From Streptomyces rugosispiralis (GTDB lineage Bacteria; Actinomycetota; Actinomycetes; Streptomycetales; Streptomycetaceae): a stretch of 64,000 nt of DNA. The notes under the pieces are model-generated. The model searched no databases. It worked only from the letters and a program-made list of their open reading frames with translations, and had not been told where the DNA came from. The DNA lies in assembly GCF_024505145.1 (NCBI RefSeq), contig NZ_JANIAA010000001.1, positions 62,001 through 126,000 on the forward strand. Reading direction: 5' to 3'. This document shows positions 26,037 through 34,790 of the stretch, piece after piece (position 1 is the first letter of the stretch; each line of letters starts with the position of its first letter). The position numbers were made by a program, and so were the translations under genes.

Positions 26037-27245
26037 ATGCACCAACACACCGCTCGTACAGACAGCGGCCGACCGGGTACCGAACCGGCCAAAGCGGGGG
26101 GCGCGATATCCGAGTCCGCGCCGGTCTCAGAGGCCGAGGGCTACGAGGCCGCGAGCTACGAGGCGATCCAGCGCCTACTTCAGCAAGCCGTGGCTCAAGG
26201 CGGCATTCCCGGCATTGTTGCTGAGGCTTGCGACGGCGACCGGCAGTGGTTCGGGACCGCAGGAGTGGCCGACACCCGAACCGGCCGCAAGCGTTCACAG
26301 CAGGACCGGTTCCGCATCGGCAGCATCAGCAAGACGTTCGTGGCCACCGTCGTGCTGCAGCTGGCGGCGGAAGGCAGGCTGAGCCTGGACGACACCGCGG
26401 AACAGTGGCTGCCCGACGTGGTCCACGGCCATCACCACGACGGTGCCGGGGTGAACATCAGGATGCTGCTCAACCACACCAGCGGGATCTTCAACTACAC
26501 CGATGACCAGGAAGCACTGAACCATTACGAGACACACCCGCCCGAGTCACTGGCGCAGATCGCCATGTCCCATCCGCCCACCTTCACACCGGGTTCGGGC
26601 TGGGCGTATTCCAACACCAACTACGTCCTCGCAGGCATGATCATCGAGCGGACCACCCGCCACGCACTTGCCGAGGAGGTCATGGAGCGGATCTCCCGCC
26701 CATTCGGCCTGGCTGGTACGTACCTGCCGCACGGCAGCGACCCGACGATCCACGGGCCACATTCCCAGCACTACACGAAGCTCTTCCAGACCGACCCCGG
26801 CGCGCCGGTCCACGACGCGACCGAACTCGATTCATCCATGTTCTGGGCGGCCGGCGGCATGATCTCCACCGCCGGGGACCTCAACCGGTTCTTCCGCGCC
26901 CTGCTGGGGGGCCGGATACTGCCTCCGGACCAACAACGCGACATGTTCACCACCGTGCCTACCCGCGACTGGATTCCCAACACCGCCTACGGCCTCGGCG
27001 TTTCCTCAGTGAGGCTGCCCTGCGGGGAAACGGTCTGGGGCATGGGGGGTGCGCTCTTCGGATCGTGGTCCTACGCCTACGGCGCTCGCAATGGTGAACA
27101 GATGGTCACCATCAACATCAACGGCGACTGGAGCAATGGAGGTTGGGACGACCCCATCGGAATCTTCACCGATCTACTCGAGGTGAAGTTCTGCCGCGGG
27201 GCGATACCTGAACGCCGGTCACGGGTCGGGCCTGCCGGCTCCTGA
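26037..27245 (+). CDS. Serine hydrolase of the beta-lactamase/DD-peptidase superfamily
   Basis: 402 residues, ATG 5 bases after AAGGAGG. Motif 1 SISK is at 96-99 (Ser96, Lys99) and motif 2 YSN at 191-193. The third motif, where S12-family proteins usually have H-T/G-G, reads WGMGGALFG with Met336 in the histidine position. There is no obvious signal peptide, although relatives are mostly exported. It may be an esterase rather than a DD-carboxypeptidase. Confidence 0.82.
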   Translation: MHQHTARTDSGRPGTEPAKAGGAISESAPVSEAEGYEAASYEAIQRLLQQAVAQGGIPGIVAEACDGDRQWFGTAGVADTRTGRKRSQQDRFRIGSISKTFVATVVLQLAAEGRLSLDDTAEQWLPDVVHGHHHDGAGVNIRMLLNHTSGIFNYTDDQEALNHYETHPPESLAQIAMSHPPTFTPGSGWAYSNTNYVLAGMIIERTTRHALAEEVMERISRPFGLAGTYLPHGSDPTIHGPHSQHYTKLFQTDPGAPVHDATELDSSMFWAAGGMISTAGDLNRFFRALLGGRILPPDQQRDMFTTVPTRDWIPNTAYGLGVSSVRLPCGETVWGMGGALFGSWSYAYGARNGEQMVTININGDWSNGGWDDPIGIFTDLLEVKFCRGAIPERRSRVGPAGS

Positions 27246-27246
27246 T

Positions 27247-27575
27247 ACTCACTCCCGCCCGCCGTCGTCCTCGTCCAGCTCCGGCGCACCCGGGTCGCGC
27301 AGCGGGCGCAGGCCGCCGTCGACCGGGTGGACGAGCGGAAGCTGTAGCGGCCGAGCACGTTGAGGTTGGCGTGCTCGAGCGGGCAGACGCGGGCGACGTC
27401 CTCGCCCATGACGTTGTGCTCACGCTCCTCGGCCGGCGAGTGCCCGCAACCCGCAGCTCCTCGATGGCGGCGTCCAGATAGCGACTCGTCCACAGCACGA
27501 CGCGTTCAGCACCAGCCCGAGCGCGCCGAGTTGGTCCCCCTGGCCCGTCTTGTACGCCTGCTTGATCTGCCCCAC
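27247..27575 (-). mobile_element. Tn3-family transposase C-terminal relic with multiple frameshifts
   Basis: The minus strand reads, frame by frame, YKTGQGDQLGALGLVLNA, then VVLWTSRYLDAAIEELR, then HSPAEEREHNVMGEDVAR and LEHANLNVLGRYSF, then GGLRPLRDPGAPELDEDDGG. Together these reproduce the C-terminus of Tn3-family TnpA, broken by at least three frameshifts. The start of the relic is fused to an unrelated ORF. Confidence 0.75.
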
Positions 27576-28175
27576 TGGGTCGTCCCGGCTGCCGTCCGAA
27601 ACCTCCTGCCATGGCACGCTCTCGCGCACGGCGAGCCAGCGCTCGAGGTGGTCCGGCGCGGGCCTGTCGGATCGTGTGCCACCGTCCGGCCGCAGCGACA
27701 GTGCGAGGCGCTCCGCGACATCCTCGACCAGCACCGGATCGGGACCGGTCCAGCTCGCGAACCGCCCGCCGATCGCCGCGTCGACCAGCTCCTGCGCGGG
27801 GTCGGGAGCGACCCCCCATCGGCTGAGGAACCAGGTGAGCACTTGACGGCAATGTCCGTGCCAGCCGCTGCCGCATCCGGTGCGGTCGGTCACCTGAATG
27901 ATCAGGTTTCGGGCGGCGCGCTCCCACAGGATTCGCTGGTCCTCGACCTCGGTCAGGTCCAAGGGGTACGCGTCGAACCACCCGGCGAGACTCTCCAGCC
28001 ACTCGCGCCACTCGCACAGTGCGGCGACGACACGGTCGAGCGTCTCCTGCGGTGTGGTGATCGAGTCCCGCGGGCAGCACCAGTTCCCGACGGGCCCTCC
28101 GTCGAAGTCGCCTTCGTCGTGCGCCCAGCGCCAGCCCACGGTCCAGCGGCCGTAGTGCTCTTGCAGCGGCGGTGA
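27576..28175 (-). pseudogene. Hypothetical protein interrupted by the Tn3 relic
   Basis: An open minus-strand frame of about 200 residues (HYGRWTVGWRWAHDEGDFDG near its start, later GCGSGWHGHCRQVLTWFLSR and GRFASWTGPD) continues without stop into the Tn3 transposase frame. Normal codon use indicates a formerly real gene, truncated at the C-terminus. I recall similar uncharacterised Streptomyces proteins but know no function. Its N-terminal side abuts a long inverted repeat and an IS701 fragment. Confidence 0.5.
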
Positions 28176-28223
28176 CCTTTGGTGTGGCCGTCTGCGACTC
28201 GCGGACGGCCACACCCAAAAGGT
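28175..28223. repeat. Long inverted repeat at an IS701/hypothetical-gene junction
   Basis: ACCTTTGGTGTGGCCGTC (28175-28192) pairs with GACGGCCACACCCAAAAGGT (28204-28223), with two single-base bulges and an 11-base loop. It could be a terminator or a leftover IS end; it sits precisely where the IS701 fragment and the hypothetical ORF meet. Confidence 0.6.
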
Positions 28224-28422
28224 CCACCGTCGGTGTACTGCGCTGGACGGCGACGATGCGCGTGCCCTTCCTCACGTCGCCGGTCTCGTCGACCCACCAG
28301 CACCCGTCCTCGTCGCGCAGATGCTCCAGCACGTACTCGGGCACGTACTCGCGCACGCCGTCGGCATCCCACCCGGCCCAGGCCGAGCAGGTGCTGTACA
28401 CCGTTACCCGCTGCCACCACAA
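28224..28422 (-). mobile_element. IS701-family transposase fragment
   Basis: The minus strand reads SAWAGWDADGVREYVPEYVL, then WWVDETGDVRKGT and IVAVQR. The VDETGDVKKG motif with the catalytic Asp is diagnostic of IS701-type DDE transposases. Only about 65 residues remain. Confidence 0.7.
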
Positions 28423-28525
28423 GATCTTCTGTCTTCACACACCGATGATCAGCGGTGACCGTACCCGTCAATCAGCCGACCTGCATTGAGCGCTCCAAGT
28501 GGTTGTGCCCGCGTTTCACGTCGAA

Positions 28526-28565
28526 CGTCGAACGTCGTAGTCAGCACGGAAGCGCGGCCGCAACC
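28526..28565. repeat. 40-bp direct repeat, left copy
   Basis: Begins CGTCGAACGTCGTAGTCA and ends GCGCGGCCGCAACC; matches 30218-30257 at 38 of 40 positions in the same orientation. The left copy has an additional CGTCGAA just before it. The two copies bracket the DHFR-like and pseudoenzyme genes. Confidence 0.85.
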
Positions 28566-28759
28566 CTTCACCTGGCCATTCCGGGCACCCAGGAGGCCAT
28601 ACCCTTTGACCTGCGCATATGCGCCTCTGAGGTACTCGTGGGCGATCGTCCGCCGTACGTCCGACATGCCGCCTCGCGCGTCGTGCTACCGAGTGCGCAT
28701 CCGCCACACGCTTCATGCGTGAGCGATGAGTTCGGGCGGCGGATCGGGTCTGCCCTTAC

Positions 28760-29212
28760 ATGACTCGAATCATCGCTGACATCTCGGTCTCTCGCGACGG
28801 CTTCGTCACCGGGCCCGACCCCGGCCCGGACAAATGTCTGGGCACCGGCGGCGAGGCCCCGCACACCTGGGCGTATTCCGACGACCCCGACGACCGCCGG
28901 GTCCTGAGCGAGGGGACCGCCCGCTCGGGCGCCGTCGTCCTCGGCCGCCACCTCTTCGACGTTGTCGACGGGCCGAAAGGCTGGGACGACACGTCCGGCT
29001 ACGGCACCGGCGAGGTCGGCACGCCCCCATTCGGCGTCGTGACGAGTTCGCCGCCGGAGTCGGTGCGGACAACCGACCTCGACCGGCCGTTCGTCACCAC
29101 CCGTCTGCCCGACGCCGTCACCGCCGCGCCCGAGCGCGCCGAGGCGGCGTCGTCGGACAACGGCAAGGACCTCGACGCACCAGCCCTACGACGTCTTCCG
29201 GTGATCCGATGA
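28760..29212 (+). pseudogene. Truncated dihydrofolate reductase/RibD-C-like protein
   Basis: 150 codons. The N-terminal 115 residues are a normal start of the DHFR-like RibD-C fold (TRIIADISVSRDGFVTGPDP, later SGAVVLGRHLFD). The family usually continues to about 190-210 residues with a GG-containing cofactor loop and an LVDELRL segment; here the sequence jumps to unrelated residues and stops, so the C-terminal part is deleted. Its TGA overlaps the ATG of the next gene (ATGA), preserving coupling. Confidence 0.7.
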
Positions 29213-30051
29213 CCACTGTCAACGCCAATGAAATCGCCTTGGGCATCGAGTCGTTCGGTGACGACGACGCGCCACTCGTCCTGCTCGCGGGCGGGACGAC
29301 GATGCTCTCCTGGCCCGACGCGCTTTGCGAGCGCCTCGCCGCAGGCGGGCGCCGTGTGGTGCGCTACGACCTGCGCGACAGCGGGGAGTCGACGACGACG
29401 GATCCGGAGGCGCCCGCCTATACCCTGCGCACCCTCGCCGCCGACGCGGCGGCCCTTGCTGACACGCTCGGCGGAGGACCTGCGCACCTCGCGGGAATTG
29501 GCGTCGGCGGGATGGTCGCCCAGGTGGCCGTGCTCGACCATCCGGGCGCGTTCTCGGCGCTCACCCTGGTCGGCACCCGCGCGGTTGCCCCTGGCCCGCC
29601 CGACGATGACCTCCCCGACCATGACCAGGCGACGATGAGCCAACTGTTCGCGCGTCCGATGCCCGATTGGACCGACCGCGAAGCGGTTGCGGAGTTCGCC
29701 GCCGCCGGCGCGGAGATCCTCGGCGACGACCCCGTCGCCGCGCACGCAATCGCCGCGCGCGTCTGGGACCGCACGCCCGGCACCGCACCCCCGGTCCAGA
29801 TGGCCAACCAGATGGGCATGGTGTTTTCCAGGCTCGACTGCAAACCCCGCTGGCGCGAGCGCCTGCCCGAGATCGAGGTCCCCACGCTCGTCGTCCACGG
29901 CCGCCGCAACCGCTTCTTCCCCGTCGGCAACAGCGAGGCGATCGCGCGCGAGATCACCGGGGCACGGCTGCTCGTCCTCCAGGAGGCCGCCACTGCGATC
30001 CCCGAGGCGGCGGTCGGCGAGGTCGCCGAGGCGATGCTCACGCTCGGATAG
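29209..30051 (+). CDS. Alpha/beta-hydrolase homologue lacking the catalytic triad (pseudoenzyme)
   Basis: 280 residues with a full alpha/beta-hydrolase layout (LVLLAGGTTMLSWPDAL, RRVVRYDLRDSGES and the elbow region AGIGVGGMVA). The nucleophile position is Gly (GIGVGG instead of GxSxGG). The acid position reads HGRRNRFFP, with Asn where HGxxDxxFP is usual. The histidine position reads EAATAIPEA where relatives have GHDLP. The frame is otherwise open and codon use is normal. It may bind a ligand without hydrolysis, or be at an early stage of decay. It is coupled to the truncated DHFR-like gene by ATGA overlap. Confidence 0.8.
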   Translation: MTTVNANEIALGIESFGDDDAPLVLLAGGTTMLSWPDALCERLAAGGRRVVRYDLRDSGESTTTDPEAPAYTLRTLAADAAALADTLGGGPAHLAGIGVGGMVAQVAVLDHPGAFSALTLVGTRAVAPGPPDDDLPDHDQATMSQLFARPMPDWTDREAVAEFAAAGAEILGDDPVAAHAIAARVWDRTPGTAPPVQMANQMGMVFSRLDCKPRWRERLPEIEVPTLVVHGRRNRFFPVGNSEAIAREITGARLLVLQEAATAIPEAAVGEVAEAMLTLG

Positions 30052-30217
30052 AGGACGGCGGGTGCCGCGCCGGTCTGGCCTCCACGCGACAGTGGACGTC
30101 GGAGGCTCAATCCGGCCGCGCGCCCGCGATCGGCACGATTCCAACCCACGGTTCCTCCAGAACGCTTCCTCTCGGTCCGTGTCCCGTAAACCCACGGCTT
30201 CTGCCGTCCGCGCTCCA

Positions 30218-30257
30218 CGTCGAACGTCGTAGTCAACACGGAAGCGCGGCCACAACC
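30218..30257. repeat. 40-bp direct repeat, right copy
   Basis: Begins CGTCGAACGTCGTAGTCA and ends GCGCGGCCACAACC. It lies 167 bases after the pseudoenzyme stop and is the partner of the copy at 28526-28565. Confidence 0.85.
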
Positions 30258-30301
30258 AACTGGAGCACGCCCGACCACACGCCCCCAACAGCAAGATCAC
30301 G

Positions 30302-30337
30302 ATCTGCGGCTGGAGTGCTGGTACTCCAGCCGCAGAT
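30302..30337 (+). terminator. Perfect 15-bp hairpin terminator
   Basis: ATCTGCGGCTGGAGT (30302-30316), loop GCTGGT, then the exact complement (30323-30337), followed on the plus strand by TGCTATTTTCC. It probably ends transcription from the pseudoenzyme side. Confidence 0.75.
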
Positions 30338-30700
30338 TGCTATTTTCCTCTGGTCAGGGGCGTGTCCGTGAGCTGCACTCGCCTGACGCGCTGTCAGGCT
30401 CTGTGGGTTCGTTACGCCATGCCCCTTACGCCCGGGGCGGGCTGCCGGCCCTCGCGCGGCTATCCGCACGCCATGTCGTCTCCGCTCGTCACTCTACGCT
30501 CCTGCTCGGCCTTCCCAGCCGGCGTCCCATCGGGCCCCATGGCCCTGCGCGCCGCGAAGCCGACCGCTCTCATCTGACCGGAACTACGCCTCTCGATAGT
30601 CATGCGACGCATTGACCCCACAGCGCCATCGCGGTTGCATGCTTGTGGCCCTCCGGTGGGGAGCCGGAGAGAAGGACCAAGTCCTGTCTGAGGGGGAAAA
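30338..30700. other. Intergenic region upstream of the propeller protein, no gene seen
   Basis: About 360 bases without a convincing ORF. It should contain the promoter for the secreted beta-propeller gene; GGGG-rich sequence (TGAGGGGGAAAA) just before 30701 acts as its ribosome site. Confidence 0.45.
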
Positions 30701-31822
30701 ATGCGAGGAAACGCGAATCGGAGCGCCACCAGACGCGTGCGGGCCGCCTTAAGCACGACGGTCGTGGTCTGCGCGGTCACGGCGGCGCTACCCGGAGCCG
30801 CTTCGGCTGAGCCCATGACCGTGCCGGCCGTCGCGAGCAACGGCGGAGCCGGGGTCGAGCGGATCAGTGTCGCGACCGACGGCACCCAGGGCGACGGCGA
30901 CTCCACCGGCGCCACGATCACGACCGACGGCCGACGTATCGCCTTCTCGTCGTTGGCGAATAACCTCACCCCCGCCAACCCGGTGACGTGGGAAAGGGTG
31001 TTCGTCCGCGACCCGGGGGCGGGACAGACCACGCTCATGAGCAGCATTACCCCAACGAATCAGGGCCCGGTGATCAGCGGTGACGGGCAATACGCTGCCT
31101 TTTGGGGGCTGTTGCAACGAGACACGAAGTCCTTCCTGTCCCAGGTGAGCTCGGGAAGCACGATCGGCATCAACTGCCCGGGCCTCAGCTGCAGCCAGCC
31201 GTCGCTGAGCACGGACAGCCGCTACATCGCCCAGGTCGCCACCTTCAACCGGCCGCCGTCCCGGCAGCGCATCGAGGTACGGGACTGGCGCGCCGACACC
31301 ACAAAGACCGTCGCCGAATTCGGCCACACCCGCCCGGCCCGGCCGTCCATCAGCGGCGACGGCCGCTTTGTCGCCTACCAGGACGGCCAGGCGGAAGACG
31401 TCTTGGTATGGGACCGGACCAGCGGCACCTCCTCCGGCCCGGTCGAGGGCCCGTCCAAGGCGGCGACACTCGTCCAGCTCAGCAAGGACGGCAGCAAGGT
31501 CGTCTACCTCTCGGGCACCGACACCTACGTCCACGACGTGCCCTCGGGCACCGACCAACTGGTGCCGAACGTGCGGGGCGTGGCCGTCGATCCCACCGGC
31601 CGCTATCTGCTGTACGCCCCACACGACACGAACGGACCGTCGCTCACGCTGCGCGACCTGGAGACGGGCACCGACGAGATCGTCTCGAACCAGCCCGCCT
31701 CGGCCGGGACCGACGCGGTCACCGCCGGTGGGCGCGACGTGGTCTTCCATTCCACGGCCGACGACATCGTGCCCGGCGACACCAACGGCAAGTCGGACGT
31801 CTTCATCCGCCACTTCTACTGA
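30701..31822 (+). CDS. Secreted seven-bladed TolB/PD40-like beta-propeller protein
   Basis: 373 residues. Signal peptide: basic RRVRAALS, hydrophobic TVVVCAVTAALPG, cleavage near ASA at about 36. The mature protein contains seven PD40-type blade motifs (TTDGRRIAFSS, SGDGQYAAF, STDSRYIAQ, SGDGRFVAY, SKDGSKVVYL, DPTGRYLLYA, GGRDVVFHS), which would close a seven-bladed propeller. TolB-like propellers bind proteins or glycans outside the membrane; no enzymatic residues are evident. A GGGGGA site precedes the ATG. It appears monocistronic. Confidence 0.85.
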   Translation: MRGNANRSATRRVRAALSTTVVVCAVTAALPGAASAEPMTVPAVASNGGAGVERISVATDGTQGDGDSTGATITTDGRRIAFSSLANNLTPANPVTWERVFVRDPGAGQTTLMSSITPTNQGPVISGDGQYAAFWGLLQRDTKSFLSQVSSGSTIGINCPGLSCSQPSLSTDSRYIAQVATFNRPPSRQRIEVRDWRADTTKTVAEFGHTRPARPSISGDGRFVAYQDGQAEDVLVWDRTSGTSSGPVEGPSKAATLVQLSKDGSKVVYLSGTDTYVHDVPSGTDQLVPNVRGVAVDPTGRYLLYAPHDTNGPSLTLRDLETGTDEIVSNQPASAGTDAVTAGGRDVVFHSTADDIVPGDTNGKSDVFIRHFY

Positions 31823-32229
31823 ATCATTGCCAGCGTGGCGGCCGCGGCAGCGGCCCAGCGACGCGAGTACCACGAGGGACCGTCAGCGCCAGCAGGGGCT
31901 GTCGGCGCGGATCGTCGGACGCACCGGCCGCGCGCATGGAGATGGAGTTCGAGGAGTTCGCCCGGAGTGAGGTCGGGCGATGAGACTCGCCGCCCGAGCA
32001 GAGGCACTGGTCCGCGCGTCCCGGGCCCGGATAGTTCGCGGACGGTGAAGGCGCGGATGGCCCGCCCTCTCCGAACGGCCAGGGCCGGCTCATAGCACGC
32101 TGCGTGATCAACCGCGCTGGCGGAGGTGGCGATGGGGACGCAGCCGCGATCACGTGGAGCTGGGGCGGGGCGCGGGAGAAGAACGCCGACAGCGATCACG
32201 TAGCGGGCGCGGTCCGTGGAGCGGAAAGT
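31823..32229. other. Stretch with no identifiable gene
   Basis: About 400 bases. A minus-strand frame reads LTPGELLELHLHARG among low-quality sequence and could be decayed coding DNA, but it is not recognisable. Confidence 0.4.
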
Positions 32230-32265
32230 CCGCTGCCCTGGTGCCGTCACACACCAGGGCAGCGG
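32230..32265. terminator. Perfect 14-bp hairpin downstream of DUF4232 relic B
   Basis: Identical in sequence to the hairpin at 6566-6601 (arms 32230-32243 and 32252-32265). It follows the stop of the minus-strand DUF4232 relic. Confidence 0.7.
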
Positions 32266-32300
32266 GGCTAGTGGATCCTCATGGCACAGCTGGGCGCTGG

Positions 32301-32853
32301 TCAGCCGATGGGGTTGGCGAAGGTGTCGGGATGGGTGGCGCTGCGCTGGTCGACGAGACTGTCGCTCTCCCAGGGCACTCGATCTTGAAGGCCCTGGTCT
32401 CGTCGGGCGGGGTGATCTCGACCCAGGCCGGCTGGTAGAAGCCCTCTTCCTCCCCGGTGAAGGCGAGGTTGAGGGTGAACTCCGTGCTCTGGCCCGCCTC
32501 CACCTCCGCCGAGCTCCACTTCTGCGAGGAGCGGACCAGCGACCAGCGCTCGCCGCCGTTCACCGAGGTCAGGTCCGCCCTCGGTGGCGCCCCGCCCAAC
32601 GCCCGACTGCTCCCCACATCGCCCGCCTCCGAACCCCCTCGGCCTTGGCATCGGAACCCTGCGCACCGCCGGAAGATCCCGAGGAGCCACCGGCCCCCGC
32701 CGGGGCCGCCTCGGCCCGGCCCGCCGACTTCGCGTCACCGGAGTCCGAGCCGTTGCAGGCCGTCAAGGTCAGGGCGGCAGCCGCGGTCAGGACCTCGGCA
32801 GCGACACGCATGGTGCGACGGCGGGCGATGCGTGCAGTGGAGTCGGAACGCAT
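32301..32853 (-). pseudogene. DUF4232-like lipoprotein relic, copy B (signal and C-terminal pieces)
   Basis: Frame 1 starts MRSDSTARIARRRTM with a lipoprotein signal ending LTACNG, then a Ser/Gly-rich linker. Frame 2 gives ADLTSVNGGERWSLVRSS and FTLNLAFTGEEEGF with ITPPDE. Frame 3 gives ESDSLVDQRSATHPDTF and the terminal ANPIG stop. An internal deletion removes the part preserved in copy A, and at least two frameshifts break the gene. Confidence 0.7.
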
Positions 32854-32999
32854 TTCAGGTCCCCAAGAGCGGTCGGTGTCGTGGTCTGCTCGGTACGACA
32901 ACAACTCTGACCGGAGCCGCTACCGCAACACCGCCGCCCCACTAACGTCCGGCTAACACGACAGTGACCAGGGAAAAGACGCCAAGGGCAGGCCCGTCC

Positions 33000-33246
33000 C
33001 CGCCATGGCGGCGAGCAGCGGCAGGTCGATCAGGGAGCCGACGCCAGTGCGCCCGAAGGGCACCGCCCGCCGTGCCATCGGCCTGGACCGGAACCGGTCC
33101 ATCACACCGAACCAGCGGCGGTTCTGCTCGGTCGCATACGCCCGTCGCACCTCCGCGCTAGCCGCGCTAGCCGCGCTGGCCGCGCTAGCCGCGCTGGCCG
33201 CCCTAGCCGCGCTGGCCGCCCTAGCCGCGCTGGCCGCGCTGGCCGC
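33000..33246 (-). pseudogene. Fragment of the same TPR-like protein as at 5.4-5.9 kb
   Basis: After an Ala/Ser repeat the minus strand reads EVRRAYATEQNRRWFGVMDR and RSRPMARRAVPFG, similar to the ARRAYVTEQ piece at 5.7 kb. No complete ORF remains. Confidence 0.4.
33154..33246. repeat. 9-bp GCCGCGCTA-type tandem repeat
   Basis: About ten imperfect copies of GCCGCGCTA/GCCGCGCTG. It encodes a monotonous Ala-Ala-Leu or Ala-Ala-Ser tract and is embedded in the TPR-like relic. Confidence 0.85.
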
Positions 33247-33329
33247 TGAAGCTGACCCAGCCGCATCACCGGTATCGGAACAGTGCGGGCCCACACCTCC
33301 CGGTGCCTGACTGAGCAACGTGCGATGGA

Positions 33330-33527
33330 GCAACGCCAGGCTTGTCCCGAACCATCAGGACGACGGTGTGCTGGTAGGTCGAGGTCTACCATCCAAAAGA
33401 CCTCGACATGCTCCACGCCGTCTTCGCCGCTCCCTGTCCGACCATGTTCTGCCGTCTCGATGAACTCGGTCCGGAAGCCGTCGGGCAACGCCTCGAGCCG
33501 GATCAGGCGGTAATCGAGTGTCGGCAC
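33330..33527 (-). pseudogene. Short ORF following the epoxide hydrolase, probably broken
   Basis: A GTG 10 bases after the epoxide hydrolase stop opens a frame PTLDYRLIRLEALPDGFRTE with good third positions for about 55 codons (to VFWMVDLDLPAH). Then coding character shifts to another frame (VVLMVRDKPG), which suggests a frameshift. Family not recognised; it may have been co-transcribed with the hydrolase. Confidence 0.35.
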
Positions 33528-33537
33528 CCAGCCGCGT

Positions 33538-34710
33538 TCACCGATTAGCGGCCAGCACTGCCGCGAGGCCCTCTTGCAGATCCTTGACGAAATACTCGGG
33601 GACCTCCAGCGACGGGAAATGTCCCCCGGCTTCGGGCGACCTCCATCGGACGATCTGCCGGTACCGCTCCTGTGCCCAGGGGCGCGGGCACTTCTCGATG
33701 TCGCGGGGATACATACTGATTGCCGACGGGACGTCGACCCGAAGTTCTGGGTCGAGCGAGTTGTGGCTTTCGTAGTAAATGCGGGCCGACGATGCGCCGG
33801 TCCGCGTCAGCCAATACAGGGTGACGTTGTCAAGAACCCTGTCCCTGGAAATTTTCTCGAACGGGCTGTCTTCGGTGTCTGACCACTCGGCGAACTTGTC
33901 GAGGATCCAGGCGAGAAGCCCGACCGGCGAATCGACGAGCGAGTAGCCGATGGTCTGCGGTCGGGTCGCCTGCTGCTTCGCGTAGGCCGCGCGGTGGCGC
34001 CAGAAATCGCGGGTTTCCTCGGTCCACTTGCGCTCGACCGCCGTCAGCCCGTCCGTTGTCAACCCGGGCGGTGCCTCCGCGAACGTTGTATGGATGCCGA
34101 GAACGTGCGCCGGGAACCTGCCGCCGATAACCGTGGTGATATTACCTCCCCAGTCGCCGCCCTGGGCTGCGAATTTGCTGTAGCCGAGCCTTCCCATCAG
34201 TTCCACCCATGCGGCCGCGATCTTTTCGGTCCCCCACCCGGTGGTGGTCGGCTTGTCGCTGTAGCCAAAGCCTGGTAGCGACGGAGCCACGACGTGGAAC
34301 GCTGGCGCGTCTGCATCTTTCGGATCTGCCAGTTCGTCTACTACATCGATGAACTCAGCAATGCTGCCTGGCCAGCCGTGCGTCAAGATCAAAGGCGTGG
34401 CATCTGCTCGCGCGGATCGGCGGTGCAGGAAGTGGATTCCCAGATCGTCAATGGTCGTGCGGAACTGGCCGATCCGGTTAAGGCGCTCTTCGAACGACCG
34501 CCAGTTGTACCCGGTGCGCCAGTAGTCCACGACATCAACGAGGTCGGCGAGAGGAACACCCTGTCCCCATCGGCGAGGGTCAGGCGCGACGCGATAGACC
34601 GTCTCGGCCTCCGGCAGCCGTGCCGCGGCCAGTCGCGCGTGTAGATCGTCGAGGTCAGCGTCGGTTGCGTGGGCTTCAAATGCTTGTACGTCGCTGGTTG
34701 GACGGGACAT
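33538..34710 (-). CDS. Epoxide hydrolase (EHN plus alpha/beta-hydrolase domains)
   Basis: 390 residues. The N-terminal EHN lid domain (about 7-112) and the catalytic alpha/beta-hydrolase domain are both complete. Motifs: HGWPGS oxyanion site at 111-116, nucleophile Asp186 in GGDWGG, and His364 in AGGHF. It resembles juvenile-hormone/microsomal-type epoxide hydrolases, which open epoxides to vicinal diols. It is divergent from a CGNR zinc-finger regulator across an 82-base spacer with two palindromic operators. Confidence 0.93.
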   Translation of the reverse strand: MSRPTSDVQAFEAHATDADLDDLHARLAAARLPEAETVYRVAPDPRRWGQGVPLADLVDVVDYWRTGYNWRSFEERLNRIGQFRTTIDDLGIHFLHRRSARADATPLILTHGWPGSIAEFIDVVDELADPKDADAPAFHVVAPSLPGFGYSDKPTTTGWGTEKIAAAWVELMGRLGYSKFAAQGGDWGGNITTVIGGRFPAHVLGIHTTFAEAPPGLTTDGLTAVERKWTEETRDFWRHRAAYAKQQATRPQTIGYSLVDSPVGLLAWILDKFAEWSDTEDSPFEKISRDRVLDNVTLYWLTRTGASSARIYYESHNSLDPELRVDVPSAISMYPRDIEKCPRPWAQERYRQIVRWRSPEAGGHFPSLEVPEYFVKDLQEGLAAVLAANR

Positions 34711-34730
34711 GAAACCTCCTGGCCATCGCG

Positions 34731-34749
34731 GAACCGGCTAAGGCGGTTC
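34731..34749. promoter_or_regulatory. Operator 1 of the epoxide hydrolase/CGNR divergon
   Basis: GAACCG-GCTAAGG-CGGTTC: 6-bp arms around a 7-base core. The same core and arm pattern recurs at 34774-34790; centres are 42 bases apart, four helical turns. It lies just upstream of the hydrolase start. Confidence 0.7.
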
Positions 34750-34773
34750 TAGCATGTCTTCATGACGGCCTGC

Positions 34774-34790
34774 AACCAGCTAAGGTGGTT
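34774..34790. promoter_or_regulatory. Operator 2 overlapping the CGNR ribosome-binding region
   Basis: AACCA-GCTAAGG-TGGTT. The AAGGTGG inside it also serves as ribosome site for the ATG at 34793, so bound repressor would block this gene directly. Confidence 0.7.

Noticed and set aside
33154..33246. Ala-rich repeat as a coding linker or antifreeze-like protein
   Set aside because: No ORF with a start and ribosome site uses it; it sits in a decayed gene fragment.
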